NCBI GenBank assembly: GCA_900545625.1
Contig: UQZS01000001.1
Span: 73,970 to 137,969, forward strand
Reading direction: 5' to 3'
Length of the DNA: 64,000 nucleotides
Source: an uncultured Oscillospiraceae bacterium
GTDB lineage: Bacteria > Bacillota > Clostridia > Oscillospirales > Acutalibacteraceae
Made by a program: the position numbers and the translations under genes
Shown here: positions 16,611 to 25,208 of the stretch, piece by piece
How positions within the stretch are numbered: the first letter of the stretch is position 1
Layout: each line of letters starts with the position of its first letter
The notes under the pieces: model-generated
The model's database searches: none
What the model was told of the DNA's origin: nothing
Seen by the model: the letters and a program-made list of their open reading frames with translations, nothing else

Positions 16611-18344
16611 TTAGGATTCTTCTTTCGGCTCGGCAGGTGTAACATAAATGGTGTTGTAGGTGTTGTAGATCACCTTGCCGGGCTTTGCGCCGACGGGCTT
16701 TTTGATATTTTTGACGCGGGTATAATCAACAGGCACCTTTTGCGCGTCGCGTGCACTGCTGAAAAATGCAGCGATCGCGGCGGCTTCAGAAATGGCTTGG
16801 TCAGTGATTTCACGGTTATCAGAAACTAAGATCGTATGTGAACCCGCATAATGCTGCGTATGCAGCCACATATCATAATTTTTTGCCGTTTTCAGCGTCA
16901 GCTTATCGTTTTGGACGTTGTTGCGCCCGACAAGCACCGTAAAGCCCTCGCTCGTCTTGAATTTATGCGGCGGCAGCTCTTTCGGAAGTCTCTGTTTGCC
17001 GCCCTTTTTACGCTTCAAATATTTGCCGTCGATCAGCTCCTGCCGAATGGCAGCGAGATCGCTTTCTGCTTCGGCGCGGGAAAGCGCGTCCTCCACGGAC
17101 GCAAAATAACTAAGCTCCTGCTCGTCATGGGCAATGAGCTCAGCAAGCATTTTCTCTGCCGTAGAGGCTTTCTTATACGCTTTGTAATATTTCTGTGCAT
17201 TTTGCGACGGCGTCAACGCGGGATCTGCCGGAATTCGCACCGGCTGGTTGTTATCATAATAATTTTCCAATTCATAAAAGCTCGCGCCTTTTTTGAGAGC
17301 GTACTGATTCGCTTGGATAAGTTCTCCGAAGATGCGCAGACGATCTTTTTCGGCGCTGTCTTTGAGCTGTGCCTGACGATTTGCCATCTTCCGCGCAGTT
17401 CGTTCACGCAGCGTTTGCAGAGTTTTATGCAAATCCCCTGCCCTTCGCTTGGCACGCAGCAAGCGGTCACGCTCCGCGTAAAAATCATCAAGCAGTGTGC
17501 AGAACGAAGCGTATTCGATTCTTTTGCAAAAGCTGCCGTATTGCAAAATTTCTAAAAAAGAAAAGTCAAAAGGTTTCTCTTCTTCATCGCAAACAACACA
17601 GTGCGCCGGGACTTTTTGCAAGCAAGTGCTAAGATATTCAAGCGCACTTTTTATCCGTTCTTCTCCTGCCTCCCGCACCGTACAGGTGCAGTCGCCTGCT
17701 GCGCGAAAAGCGAGTTCGCGGCTGACAATGGGCGAAATCCCCTCAATATTCTTCATAAGCGCCGCAGGAAGCTGCTGCTCAGGGTTTATAAACAGCCGGG
17801 TAAGGCAATTGGAAATGTTGTCATTTGTTAACTGTATTTTATCCTGTTGCGGCGGGAGCTGATATGCTACACCGGGAAAGATCTCTCGAAACGCGGATTT
17901 AGAGGAATCTACACGCTTGACCGCATCTAAGATCATACCATTTCCGTCGATCAATATGATATTGCTATGCTGCCCCATGATCTCTACACAAAGGGACATC
18001 CGCACCTTGTCACCGATCTCATTGGTCGCGTCAAAATCTAAAAACAGCACACGGTCAAGGCCAGATTGGCGCAATCCGACAAGTACAGCCCCGCTTAAAT
18101 GCTTGCGCAGCAACATGCAGAGCATGGGCGGATTCTGCGGATTCTCTCCCGGTCTTTGTGTAATATGGATGCGCGGCGAAGCTGACTCCGCCGAAAGAAG
18201 AAGCCGATACGCGCCGCTGCGCGTGCGCATATGCAAGGTGAGCTCGCATTTCGCAGGCTGGTGCACTTTTTCTACGCGCGCACCCACAAGCGCTTCTTCC
18301 AATTCTGTTTTGATAAAATGCAGCGTAATACCGTCCAGTGCCAT
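16611..18344 (-). CDS. rqcH: ribosome quality control factor RqcH (NFACT/FbpA family)
   Basis: 577-residue NEMF/Tae2 homologue that binds stalled 50S-peptidyl-tRNA and drives C-terminal alanine tailing. The NFACT-N domain opens with ALDGITLHFIKTEL and includes the GLDRVLFLDF block with the Asp-Arg pair needed for tailing; a helix-hairpin-helix and coiled-coil arms fill about residues 180-430 (RDRLLRAKRRAGDLHKTLQ and others); the NFACT-R (DUF814) domain is KTSEGFTVLVGRNNVQNDKLT with WLHTQHYAGSHTIL. Formerly annotated as fibronectin-binding protein A. It follows the nif3-like gene by 12 bases on the minus strand. Confidence 0.95.
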   Translation of the reverse strand: MALDGITLHFIKTELEEALVGARVEKVHQPAKCELTLHMRTRSGAYRLLLSAESASPRIHITQRPGENPQNPPMLCMLLRKHLSGAVLVGLRQSGLDRVLFLDFDATNEIGDKVRMSLCVEIMGQHSNIILIDGNGMILDAVKRVDSSKSAFREIFPGVAYQLPPQQDKIQLTNDNISNCLTRLFINPEQQLPAALMKNIEGISPIVSRELAFRAAGDCTCTVREAGEERIKSALEYLSTCLQKVPAHCVVCDEEEKPFDFSFLEILQYGSFCKRIEYASFCTLLDDFYAERDRLLRAKRRAGDLHKTLQTLRERTARKMANRQAQLKDSAEKDRLRIFGELIQANQYALKKGASFYELENYYDNNQPVRIPADPALTPSQNAQKYYKAYKKASTAEKMLAELIAHDEQELSYFASVEDALSRAEAESDLAAIRQELIDGKYLKRKKGGKQRLPKELPPHKFKTSEGFTVLVGRNNVQNDKLTLKTAKNYDMWLHTQHYAGSHTILVSDNREITDQAISEAAAIAAFFSSARDAQKVPVDYTRVKNIKKPVGAKPGKVIYNTYNTIYVTPAEPKEES

Positions 18345-18356
18345 GTTTCGTGTCCT

Positions 18357-19100
18357 TTATTCGATGTTTTGCATAGGAGATGTCTGCTCGGAAAGCAGGC
18401 AGACCGTGTCGGGGAATGCCGCCTGAATTCGCTTGCAAAGTGCACGGACGGCAGGGTGTTCCGTTTCAAAATGCCCTGCCGTGACAAGAGCGATATCCAG
18501 TGCAGCAGCTTCGAACATTTCATGATGCTTGGCTTCGCCTGTCAATAGCAGGTCTGCCCCCTGCTCTTTTGCCGCCCGCAAAAAAGATGCACCAGCACCG
18601 CCGCAAACCGCGACAGTACGCACCTGCTTTTGCGGCAAAGCGACAAGTACGGGCGCATGCAGCACCGCTTTTGACTTTTGCGCAAAATCCTGTGCCGTTA
18701 TACACTCGATTCTGCCGATACGGAATTCACCGCACTCCGACGCGTGTACATCGGTAAGACCGACTTTCTCCGCCAATACATCAGCAACACCGTTCGCTGC
18801 AAAATCATAAGATGTATGCGCGCAAATCACAGAAACGCCGCATTTTGCCGCGATGTAAGCAGGATCGGATTCCGTAAAAGCCTTTACAGCGCTGAATAAG
18901 ATTGGATGGTGCGTTATAAGCAGCGTGCAATCCTTTTGCACTGCTTCCTCGATCACCTGCGGCGTGGCATCGAGTGCAAATAAAATGCGGTCAGCACTCG
19001 CGCTCCGTTCTCCAACCAAAAAGCCGCTGTTGTCCCATTCCGCCTGTCCCGCAAAGGGCGCAATAGAGTCTATGTAGTCGTAAATTTCACCTGCAAGCAT
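18357..19100 (-). CDS. Nif3-like dinuclear metal centre protein (YqfO/GTP cyclohydrolase I type 2 family)
   Basis: 247 residues, the short form without the inserted CutA-like domain. Metal-ligand blocks are visible: LLITHHPILFSAVKAF, the ICAHTSYDFAANGVADVLAE block and the C-terminal VTAGHFETEHPAVRAL with His and Glu ligands. The family binds two metal ions and its reaction is unsettled. The start overlaps trmK by 14 bases, the same trmK-nif3 neighbourhood found in Bacillus (yqfN-yqfO). Confidence 0.94.
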   Translation of the reverse strand: MLAGEIYDYIDSIAPFAGQAEWDNSGFLVGERSASADRILFALDATPQVIEEAVQKDCTLLITHHPILFSAVKAFTESDPAYIAAKCGVSVICAHTSYDFAANGVADVLAEKVGLTDVHASECGEFRIGRIECITAQDFAQKSKAVLHAPVLVALPQKQVRTVAVCGGAGASFLRAAKEQGADLLLTGEAKHHEMFEAAALDIALVTAGHFETEHPAVRALCKRIQAAFPDTVCLLSEQTSPMQNIE

Positions 19101-19764
19101 CAGAAACCTCCCGTATGATTTCGTTCAAAGCCGCAGCCTGCTGATCGCCTTTTTCGCGCAGCGCATCCGCTTTTGTTTGTAGGCGGCGCAATACATTTTG
19201 TAAAAACAGACGGTCAGTCTCTACCTCATGCGGGCGAAGCGCACCGATATAATCGCTGCCCGCCGTTACACGCGACATTTTTGTATCATCCCACGCAGCG
19301 GAAATCACCAAATAAATGCGTCTGCCCTCGGCGACCGTGGTCTCAAACACCTTGGAAAAGCCGTTTTCACGCAAAGCGCGCCGCACGTCCTCGCTGTGTG
19401 ACATAGGCTGTAAAACAAGCTGAGTGTCTTTTTTTTGCAGCCATGGTGTAAGATACAGCATTTCGGCGATCTGCTCGCCGCCCATGCCTGCAATTATGAT
19501 CGTCTGCGCTTCACCCGCACATATGTTTTGAAGTCCATCGGAAAGACGCAGTTCCACACGATCTTCCAAACCATAGTGTTCCACCGAGCGGCGTGCGTTT
19601 TCTAACGGCTGTTTATGAATATCCGCAGCGATCGCACGGGATACCTTACCTGCCTGTAAAAGGTAGATAGGCACATACGCATGATCCGTACCGATGTCTG
19701 CAACACAATCACATGGCAGCACTAAGTCGGCGACCGCCGTAAGCCTTGGCGTTAGATGCAGCAT
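19087..19764 (-). CDS. trmK: tRNA (adenine(22)-N(1))-methyltransferase
   Basis: 225-residue class I SAM methyltransferase that modifies A22 of tRNA. LTPRLTAVADLV leads into motif I CVADIGTDHAYVPIYLL, and the family hallmark GMGGEQIAEML follows near residue 95; a coiled-coil C-terminal region (RRLQTKADALREKGDQQ) is typical. ATG at 19764 with AAGGAG six bases upstream; in-frame codons back to 19809 are not preceded by a site. Overlaps nif3-like by 14 bases. Confidence 0.94.
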   Translation of the reverse strand: MLHLTPRLTAVADLVLPCDCVADIGTDHAYVPIYLLQAGKVSRAIAADIHKQPLENARRSVEHYGLEDRVELRLSDGLQNICAGEAQTIIIAGMGGEQIAEMLYLTPWLQKKDTQLVLQPMSHSEDVRRALRENGFSKVFETTVAEGRRIYLVISAAWDDTKMSRVTAGSDYIGALRPHEVETDRLFLQNVLRRLQTKADALREKGDQQAAALNEIIREVSDACR

Positions 19765-19823
19765 AACTCTCCTTAATAGCACAAGCGGGGCGCGGCTTTT
19801 GGCACGCACCCCGAAAGCTCTGT

Positions 19824-20030
19824 TTATTTAGACTGCAAAAACGCGTTGATTTTTTCAACCAGCGCATCCGCATCTACGCCATGCACTTCACACGCCTGCT
19901 CAAGCGTTTCGCCGCGAGAAGCGGGGCAGCCAAGACAGTGCATTCCCATTTCCAAAAAGAAAGGAACGGTTTCGCGGTCGGCGTCCAAAATATCGCCGAT
20001 GGTCATGTCTTTTGTAACTTCTTTTAACAT
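19824..20030 (-). CDS. DUF1858 domain-containing protein
   Basis: 68-residue acidic protein. It matches the small prismane-associated/DUF1858 type: TKDMTIGDILDADRETVPFFLEMGMHCLGCPASRGETLEQAC, with the CxxC pair CLGC near residue 33 that marks the family, and a helical tail. Function is unknown; related proteins often sit near redox or hydroxylamine-reductase genes, but here it lies 12 bases downstream of ileS. ATG with AAGGAG upstream. Confidence 0.88.
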   Translation of the reverse strand: MLKEVTKDMTIGDILDADRETVPFFLEMGMHCLGCPASRGETLEQACEVHGVDADALVEKINAFLQSK

Positions 20031-20042
20031 AATGGTCTCCTT

Positions 20043-23000
20043 TTATGCTTTACAAACCGACAGCGTGACTTTACTGCCGGAAATTTCGGCTTCTTTTACA
20101 TAGTCCGCCGAGACAAGCGGCGAACCGATGCAAACCTCTTCGGCAAGCAGTTCGTTTTTCAAATAGTCTGCCTTTTCGGAAAGCGCATCCGTGATTTGCG
20201 CATTGTCCGTGCAGATCGAAACACGCACACGCTGCTCGACCTCATAGCCAGCTTCCTTGCGCGCGATCTGGCACTGACGAACAACGTCGCGCACAAGGCC
20301 TTCGCGAATCAGCATTTCGGTCAGCTTCGTATCCAGCGCGACCACGGCAGTTCCGTTCGCGAATTCTGCGGAAACGATACCCGTCTTGGTCTTGGTGGAG
20401 ACGTTAAACAGCCCTGCGTCAAAGCTCCCGTCAAAGCCCGGGATCGTGACCTCGCCGCCGGCTTCCACGGCGGAAACGACGGCAGCCATATCCGCGTCGG
20501 AAAGTGCTTCAAGCGTCTGCTTCATCTTATTGACATTCTGCTTGAGCACCGCACCCGCCATCTTAAAGTTCACGGTCAGGAATTTGTCCTCCAGCGCATC
20601 GGCAGACTCCAAATAGTGAAGCGCCTTGATATTGAGCTCGTCGAGAATATTTTTCTCAAAGGTTTTCAGTTTATCCGCAGATGCTTTATCACAGCAGACA
20701 TACATAGCGGCAAGCGGCTGGCGAACCTTGAGCTGCTGTTCATTACGAAGCCGCATGGCGACCGCAATGGCTTCACGTGCAAACGCAGTCTGCTCCACGA
20801 TACCGTTGTCCTCGAAGTCTGCGAGCGGCTGCGGCCAATCGCTCAAATGCACGGAAAGCGGCGCATTCGGCAGCACCTTGCGCGTAAGCGTCTGCCAGAT
20901 GTATTCCGTCATAAACGGGATCACGGGCGCCATGACCTGAACGGCAGTGTTAAGCGCGTGGAACAGTACCCAATATGCCAGCATCTTATCCTGCTCATCG
21001 TCGGCTTTCCAGAAGCGGCGGCGATTGGTACGGACATACCAGTTGGAAATATCATCCACGAACACTTCAAAATCTTTGACCAGCAGATAGACCTTATAAT
21101 CATTGTAGCAAGCCGTGGCGCGCTTCAAAAATTCGTTGGTGCGTACGGTGAGCCAAAGATCAGTGGGCGTCATTTTGGATTTGTCAGGCACATAGCCCTC
21201 AAAATTCGGTTTGTCGATCTTGGCATACGTCTCAAAGAACGTATAAATGTTCCAGAAAGAAAGCAGCTTGCGGCGTGCCTCATCGCCCAAAGTATAGCCG
21301 AAGCGCACATCGCTTGCAACAGGCGCGCCCGCATACATATAACGTACGGTGTCGGCACCGATTTTTTCAGCGGCCTCGTCAAACTTGATCATAAATCCGG
21401 TTTTGGAGAACTTGGAACCGTCCTCTGCGACGACCGCGCTGTTGGTCAGCACGCGCTCATACGGCGCTCTGCCCTCGAGCACGACGCTCATGAACAAAAG
21501 CGAATAGAACCACAAACGCACCTGCTCGTGCATTTCGGTGACCCACTCGGCGGGGAAATTCTTTTTCCAATATGCCTTATCACTGAAATACTTGAGTGTG
21601 GAAAACGGCACGATACCTGCGTCCAGCCATACGTCGCCGATCTCGGTCACGCGCGAAACAGGCTTGCCGCAGTGCGGGCATTTGATTTGGATCTCATCCA
21701 CCCATGGGCGGTGCAGTTCGGGCAGCGCATCGACCTTTGCAGGGTCTACCGCAAGCTCCCGCAGCTCTTTGCGCGAACCAACCACCGTCACATGCCCGCA
21801 TTCACACGGATAAAACGGTAGCGGCATGCCGTAATAGCGTTTGCGTGAAATATTCCAATCGCCCATGTTCGTCAGCCAGTCGTGCATGCGCTTGCCGTTG
21901 GAAGCGGGCTCCCATTTGACGGCTGCGGCGGCTTCGATCAGTTTGGGCTTGACTTCTGCGGTACGGATATACCACGCGGGCACAAGGCGGAACACAACCT
22001 CGGACTTGCAGCGCCAGCACACCGGGTAGCTGTGCTCGTGCGGCTCGACCTTATACAGCTTATTATCCGCTTGCAGGTGCTCAAAAACCTCGTCGGCAAT
22101 GGTGTGGCTGTCCTTGCCGGTCATCCAGTCAAAGCCTTCAAGATAAATGCCCATATCGTCGATCGGCATCACCTTTGGAAGGCCAATGCGTTCGCCAAGT
22201 TCAAAGTCTTCGATACCGCAGCCGGGCGCAATATGTACGACGCCTGTGCCCTCATCCGCGTCTACGTCCTCCCAAGCGACGATCTTATGCTCGATGCCGG
22301 CTTGTGCGGGCAGATACGGGAAGCAGGTCTCAAAATGCAGACCCACAAGTTCGCTGCCCTTAAAAGCACGCAGCACCTCCAGCTTATCGTCCCCGAGATG
22401 CCTGATCGCATTTTTCGCAAGGATCAGCGTCTGCTCGTCGCTTTTGATCTTGACTTCCACATAGTCGATGTCAGGATTGACCGCCAGCGCTACGTTCGAA
22501 GAAAGCGTCCACGGCGTAGTCGTCCAGACAAGGATCTTGCTGTCAAGCTCTTTTACGGGCAGCTTAAAGTAGACGGAATTGTGGGTCATCAGCTTATACG
22601 AGCCGGTCATTTCGTGCTCGGAAAGCGATGTGCCGCAGCGCGGACACCAGGGCATCGGCTTATATTCGCGCTGGATCCAGCCGTGCTCGTCGCACTTCTT
22701 TAAGAAGTACCATATCCCTTCGATGTTTTCGTCGGTATTGGTAAAATAGGAATGGTCCCAGTCCATCCACTGCCCCAGGCGTTTGGACTGCTCGGTGATG
22801 ATGGAGGAAAAATGCCTCACGCGGTCTTTGCACGCTTGCGTGAACTTGTCCATCCCGTAATTTTCAATATCCTTTTTGGTCTGGAAGCCGAGCTGCTTTT
22901 CCACCTCGACTTCGACCCAAAGGCCCTGGGAGTCAAAACCGTTTTGATAACGGCAGTCACACCCGTTCATGGCATGGTAGCGGATAAAAATATCCTTGAT

Positions 23001-23180
23001 GCTTCTGCCCCACGCATGGTGGATCCCCATGGGGTTGTTAGCAGTGATAGGGCCGTCTAAAAAGCGGAACATTTTGTTGCCCTTGTTTTTGGCAACCAGC
23101 TTGTCAAAGCAGTGCTCCCGCTCCCAAAAATCCATGATCTCGTGCTCAAGCTCTACGAACTTGTTTTTTTCGTCAGCCAC
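20043..23180 (-). CDS. ileS: isoleucyl-tRNA synthetase, IleRS2-like with GIHH and KFSKT signatures
   Basis: Charges tRNA-Ile. 1045 residues, the long type 2 (eukaryote-like) class. The class I signature that is normally HxGH reads Gly52-Ile-His54-His55 (GPITANNPMGIHHAWGRS) and the second signature, normally KMSKS, reads Lys590-Phe-Ser-Lys593-Thr. Editing (CP1) domain with LVWTTTPWTLSSNVAL, zinc-type cysteine pairs (CPRCGTSLSEHE; CWRCKSE; CECGHV; CPHCGKP) and a long C-terminal anticodon/DUF5915-like region are present. The GTG at 23180 is preferred (AAAGGTGG eight bases upstream); the GTG at 23192 lies within that site. No T-box leader is visible. Published work on IleRS2 links a swapped GxHH signature to very high mupirocin resistance, so this form is probably resistant. 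The DUF1858 gene follows by 12 bases. Confidence 0.96.
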   Translation of the reverse strand: MADEKNKFVELEHEIMDFWEREHCFDKLVAKNKGNKMFRFLDGPITANNPMGIHHAWGRSIKDIFIRYHAMNGCDCRYQNGFDSQGLWVEVEVEKQLGFQTKKDIENYGMDKFTQACKDRVRHFSSIITEQSKRLGQWMDWDHSYFTNTDENIEGIWYFLKKCDEHGWIQREYKPMPWCPRCGTSLSEHEMTGSYKLMTHNSVYFKLPVKELDSKILVWTTTPWTLSSNVALAVNPDIDYVEVKIKSDEQTLILAKNAIRHLGDDKLEVLRAFKGSELVGLHFETCFPYLPAQAGIEHKIVAWEDVDADEGTGVVHIAPGCGIEDFELGERIGLPKVMPIDDMGIYLEGFDWMTGKDSHTIADEVFEHLQADNKLYKVEPHEHSYPVCWRCKSEVVFRLVPAWYIRTAEVKPKLIEAAAAVKWEPASNGKRMHDWLTNMGDWNISRKRYYGMPLPFYPCECGHVTVVGSRKELRELAVDPAKVDALPELHRPWVDEIQIKCPHCGKPVSRVTEIGDVWLDAGIVPFSTLKYFSDKAYWKKNFPAEWVTEMHEQVRLWFYSLLFMSVVLEGRAPYERVLTNSAVVAEDGSKFSKTGFMIKFDEAAEKIGADTVRYMYAGAPVASDVRFGYTLGDEARRKLLSFWNIYTFFETYAKIDKPNFEGYVPDKSKMTPTDLWLTVRTNEFLKRATACYNDYKVYLLVKDFEVFVDDISNWYVRTNRRRFWKADDEQDKMLAYWVLFHALNTAVQVMAPVIPFMTEYIWQTLTRKVLPNAPLSVHLSDWPQPLADFEDNGIVEQTAFAREAIAVAMRLRNEQQLKVRQPLAAMYVCCDKASADKLKTFEKNILDELNIKALHYLESADALEDKFLTVNFKMAGAVLKQNVNKMKQTLEALSDADMAAVVSAVEAGGEVTIPGFDGSFDAGLFNVSTKTKTGIVSAEFANGTAVVALDTKLTEMLIREGLVRDVVRQCQIARKEAGYEVEQRVRVSICTDNAQITDALSEKADYLKNELLAEEVCIGSPLVSADYVKEAEISGSKVTLSVCKA

Positions 23181-23218
23181 GCGGCGCGCCACCTTTCAGA
23201 ACTTTTATACAGACAAAT

Positions 23219-23247
23219 ATTATATAAAAAATCAGCGGTCAATACAA
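23219..23247 (-). promoter_or_regulatory. sigma-A promoter for ileS
   Basis: Minus-strand TTGTAT and TATAAT with a 17-base spacer, about 40 bases before the start. The leader between them and ileS is too short for a T-box. Confidence 0.6.
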
Positions 23248-23299
23248 GGCTTATTTTGAATTTTTTTGCACATTGCGGACGGATTTGCAGATACGACAC

Positions 23300-24280
23300 C
23301 TATCCGCGCGCGGCAGGATCGTCGTCCGCGCCGCCTTCTGCTTCTTCCGGAAGGATATCCGTCTCGTCGATGATGTAGTGCGGACGGCGTTTGACCTCCA
23401 TGTATATGCGGGAAATATATTCCCCCAAAATGCCCAAAGAAAGCAGGATCAACCCGCCGATGATCAGAATCGCGCAGATCGTGGACGGATAGCCCGGCAC
23501 GTCGCTGCCGTAGATCAGCGTGCGCACGATGATATAAAGCGCATATGCGATGCCCGCAAGGCTGCAGATCGCACCGCACAGCAGGGATATTTTCAGCGGC
23601 GCAGTGGAGAAATTCACGATGCCGTCCACAGCATAGGAAAACAGTGACCAAAACGACCATTTGGTTTTGCCCGCCGCACGTGCGCGGTTTTCATGCGGGA
23701 ACCATTTGGTTTTGAAGCCGACCCAGCTGAAAATGCCTTTGGAAAAGCGGTTGTATTCGGGCACTTGCAGAACGGCATTGACGACCTTACGCTTCATAAT
23801 GCGAAAATCCTGCGCGCCGGCTTCTATATCGGCATCGGAAATGCGGCTGATGATCTTATAAAACAGCTTGGAAAAGCCGCTTTTCAGCTTCGCCTCGCCC
23901 GTGCGCGTCTCGCGCCGCGCCGCGGCAATGTCATAGCCTTCCTCCGTCAGTGCGCAAAGCATTTCGGGTAAAAGCTGCGGGGAATGCTGCAAATCGGCGT
24001 CCAGGATCCCGACAAATTCCGCAGTTGACGCGCGCAGCCCCGCAAGCATGGCCGCCTCTTTGCCGAAGTTGCGTGAAAACGAAATATATCGCGCGTTTTC
24101 GTGTGATCCGCAAAGCGCGCGCAATACAGACAGGGTGTTGTCCGTGCTGCCGTCATCTACAAAAATCAGGCGTGTTTTGGTGTCTGTAAGCTGCAAAAGC
24201 ACATCCTGCACAGCCGAAAAGAACAGTGGCACAGCCTCCTCTTCGTTGTAGCAAGGTACAATTAAATCCAATGTGTGCAT
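23300..24280 (-). CDS. glycosyltransferase family 2, DPM1/GtrB-like with two C-terminal membrane helices
   Basis: 326-residue polyprenyl-phosphate sugar transferase type. The GT-A domain opens LDLIVPCYNEEEAVPLFF, has VDDGSTDNTL, SRNFGKEAAMLAGL and ILDADLQHSPQLLPEM (the metal/sugar aspartates), and RRETRTGEAKLKSGFSKLFYKIISRISD before the two C-terminal transmembrane helices (about 230-255 and 265-290). It likely loads a sugar onto undecaprenyl phosphate on the cytoplasmic face. Start ATG 24280; the codon at 24283 is TTG. No wall or exopolysaccharide cluster is next to it; a GtrA-type partner occurs at 4116-4610. Confidence 0.92.
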   Translation of the reverse strand: MHTLDLIVPCYNEEEAVPLFFSAVQDVLLQLTDTKTRLIFVDDGSTDNTLSVLRALCGSHENARYISFSRNFGKEAAMLAGLRASTAEFVGILDADLQHSPQLLPEMLCALTEEGYDIAAARRETRTGEAKLKSGFSKLFYKIISRISDADIEAGAQDFRIMKRKVVNAVLQVPEYNRFSKGIFSWVGFKTKWFPHENRARAAGKTKWSFWSLFSYAVDGIVNFSTAPLKISLLCGAICSLAGIAYALYIIVRTLIYGSDVPGYPSTICAILIIGGLILLSLGILGEYISRIYMEVKRRPHYIIDETDILPEEAEGGADDDPAARG

Positions 24281-24391
24281 CAAAAGCGCCGCCTTTAACC
24301 GTTTTTACAATCTGTTATGCTGCCTTTTCACCATATCCGTCGGCTCACCGCAAGAGAGAGCGTCGGCAGGCGTAGAAGAGATATCAGTGTT

Positions 24392-24419
24392 ATTGTACCA
24401 TATTTTTTGCGCGAAGCAA
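24392..24419 (-). promoter_or_regulatory. probable sigma-A promoter for the glycosyltransferase
   Basis: Minus-strand TTGCTT and TACAAT spaced by 16 bases, between the spoIIID terminator and the gene, leaving a leader of about 105 bases in which I see nothing recognisable. Confidence 0.5.
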
Positions 24420-24421
24420 AG

Positions 24422-24460
24422 AAAAAACTGCGGCCGACAGCATTTTTGCTATCGACCGCG
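24422..24460 (-). terminator. intrinsic terminator after spoIIID
   Basis: Minus-strand stem GCGGTCGATAGCA pairing with TGCTGTCGGCCGC around a short A-rich loop, then a run of Ts, 13 bases after the spoIIID stop. Confidence 0.87.
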
Positions 24461-24472
24461 ACGCTATATTCG

Positions 24473-24733
24473 TTATTTCCGCATTTCTGTCGCTTTGTAT
24501 TTTTCACGCGTGGCCAGTCCCCCGCGGATATGTCTTTGCGCCTTGTTGACGTTAAGCACTTCGCGCACCTCATTATAAAGTCCGGGGCTGATGCGCTGCA
24601 GGCGCTGGGCGACATCCATATGTACCGTGCTTTTGCTGATGCCGAAGACCTTAGCCGCCGCACGGACGGTCGCTTTGTTGTGCACGATATATTCGCCGAG
24701 TTCCACGGCGCGATCTTCCACTGTGTCTTTCAC
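24473..24733 (-). CDS. spoIIID: sporulation transcription factor SpoIIID
   Basis: 86-residue DNA-binding protein of the mother-cell line that represses and activates sigma-E genes and helps turn on sigma-K. The helix-turn-helix KATVRAAAKVFGISKSTVHMDVAQRLQ and the C-terminal basic region are nearly the family consensus (E-x-R-A-x-E-L-x-x-Y at the N-terminus; RHIRGGLATREKYK tail). Start GTG with TAAGGAGGG about seven bases upstream. Monocistronic: own terminator, and a sigma-E-like promoter is possible upstream. Confidence 0.98.
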   Translation of the reverse strand: MKDTVEDRAVELGEYIVHNKATVRAAAKVFGISKSTVHMDVAQRLQRISPGLYNEVREVLNVNKAQRHIRGGLATREKYKATEMRK

Positions 24734-24761
24734 TTCGAGCCCTCCTTACCTATGTCAATAA

Positions 24762-24791
24762 TACATATGTAAGGAGAAAGGCGGATATGCC
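24762..24791 (-). promoter_or_regulatory. possible sigma-E promoter of spoIIID
   Basis: Minus-strand GGCATAT and CATATGTA with a 15-base spacer loosely match the sigma-E -35 and -10 consensus (GGMATA..., CATAYAMT). Expected from known spoIIID control, but the -10 match is partial. Confidence 0.3.
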
Positions 24792-24927
24792 GCCGTTTTG
24801 TCTACAGATTTTAAAACATGATACTGCATTTTTTTGACAGCTTTAGAATTTATTATCAAGGATATTCCGTTTTACGCGTCGCAGAATAGTACTGCAAACG
24901 CAAATACACAGCAAAGGAGTGTTTACA

Positions 24928-25119
24928 GTGGCAAGCAAAAAGAACGTTGTTCCCGAGGCTCGTGCGGCTCTTGATAAGTTCAAGATGGAGGCTGCTTCCG
25001 AAGTGGGCGTGAACCTCAAGCAGGGTTATAACGGCGACCTGACCTCGAAGCAGGCGGGTTCTGTCGGCGGCCAGATGGTTAAAAAGATGATCAAGGCCTA
25101 TGAAGACGGCATGAAATAA
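24928..25119 (+). CDS. alpha/beta-type small acid-soluble spore protein
   Basis: 63-residue SASP that coats spore DNA. It carries the family pattern: VVPEARAALDKFKMEAASEVGVNL with the Glu-Ala germination-protease (GPR) cleavage region in the KMEAASE block, then GYNGDLTSKQAGSVGGQMVKKMI. The GTG at 24928 follows AAGGAG by eight bases; the earlier GTG at 24919 is within the site. Expected to be made in the forespore under sigma-G; a possible -35/-10 pair lies about 50 bases upstream but is weak. Divergent from spoIIID, giving a small sporulation locus. Confidence 0.97.
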   Translation: MASKKNVVPEARAALDKFKMEAASEVGVNLKQGYNGDLTSKQAGSVGGQMVKKMIKAYEDGMK

Positions 25120-25148
25120 CTTCACGGTTCGTTCAATTTCTTTCGGAC

Positions 25149-25195
25149 AAAAAGGCGGTCTGCCGGGGTGACCCGACAGACCGTCGCTTTTATCT
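25149..25195. terminator. bidirectional intrinsic terminator
   Basis: Stem GCGGTCTGCCGGG pairing with CCCGACAGACCGTC (one G-U), small loop, with A and T runs at both sides; shared by the SASP gene (plus) and alaA (minus). Confidence 0.88.
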
Positions 25196-25208
25196 TTTTA
25201 CTTTTCCC

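Noticed and set aside
19765..19823. GC-rich hairpin between DUF1858 and trmK as a terminator
   Set aside because: The stem has a mismatch and no T-run; more likely simple operon spacer.
20196..21821. Open frame of 541 codons on the plus strand opposite ileS
   Set aside because: It is antisense to ileS, has no SD, and its composition mirrors the ileS codon bias; ileS is well supported.
23193..23299. Possible T-box leader of ileS
   Set aside because: Only about 110 bases, with no AGGGTGG T-box block or specifier stem; a plain promoter fits.
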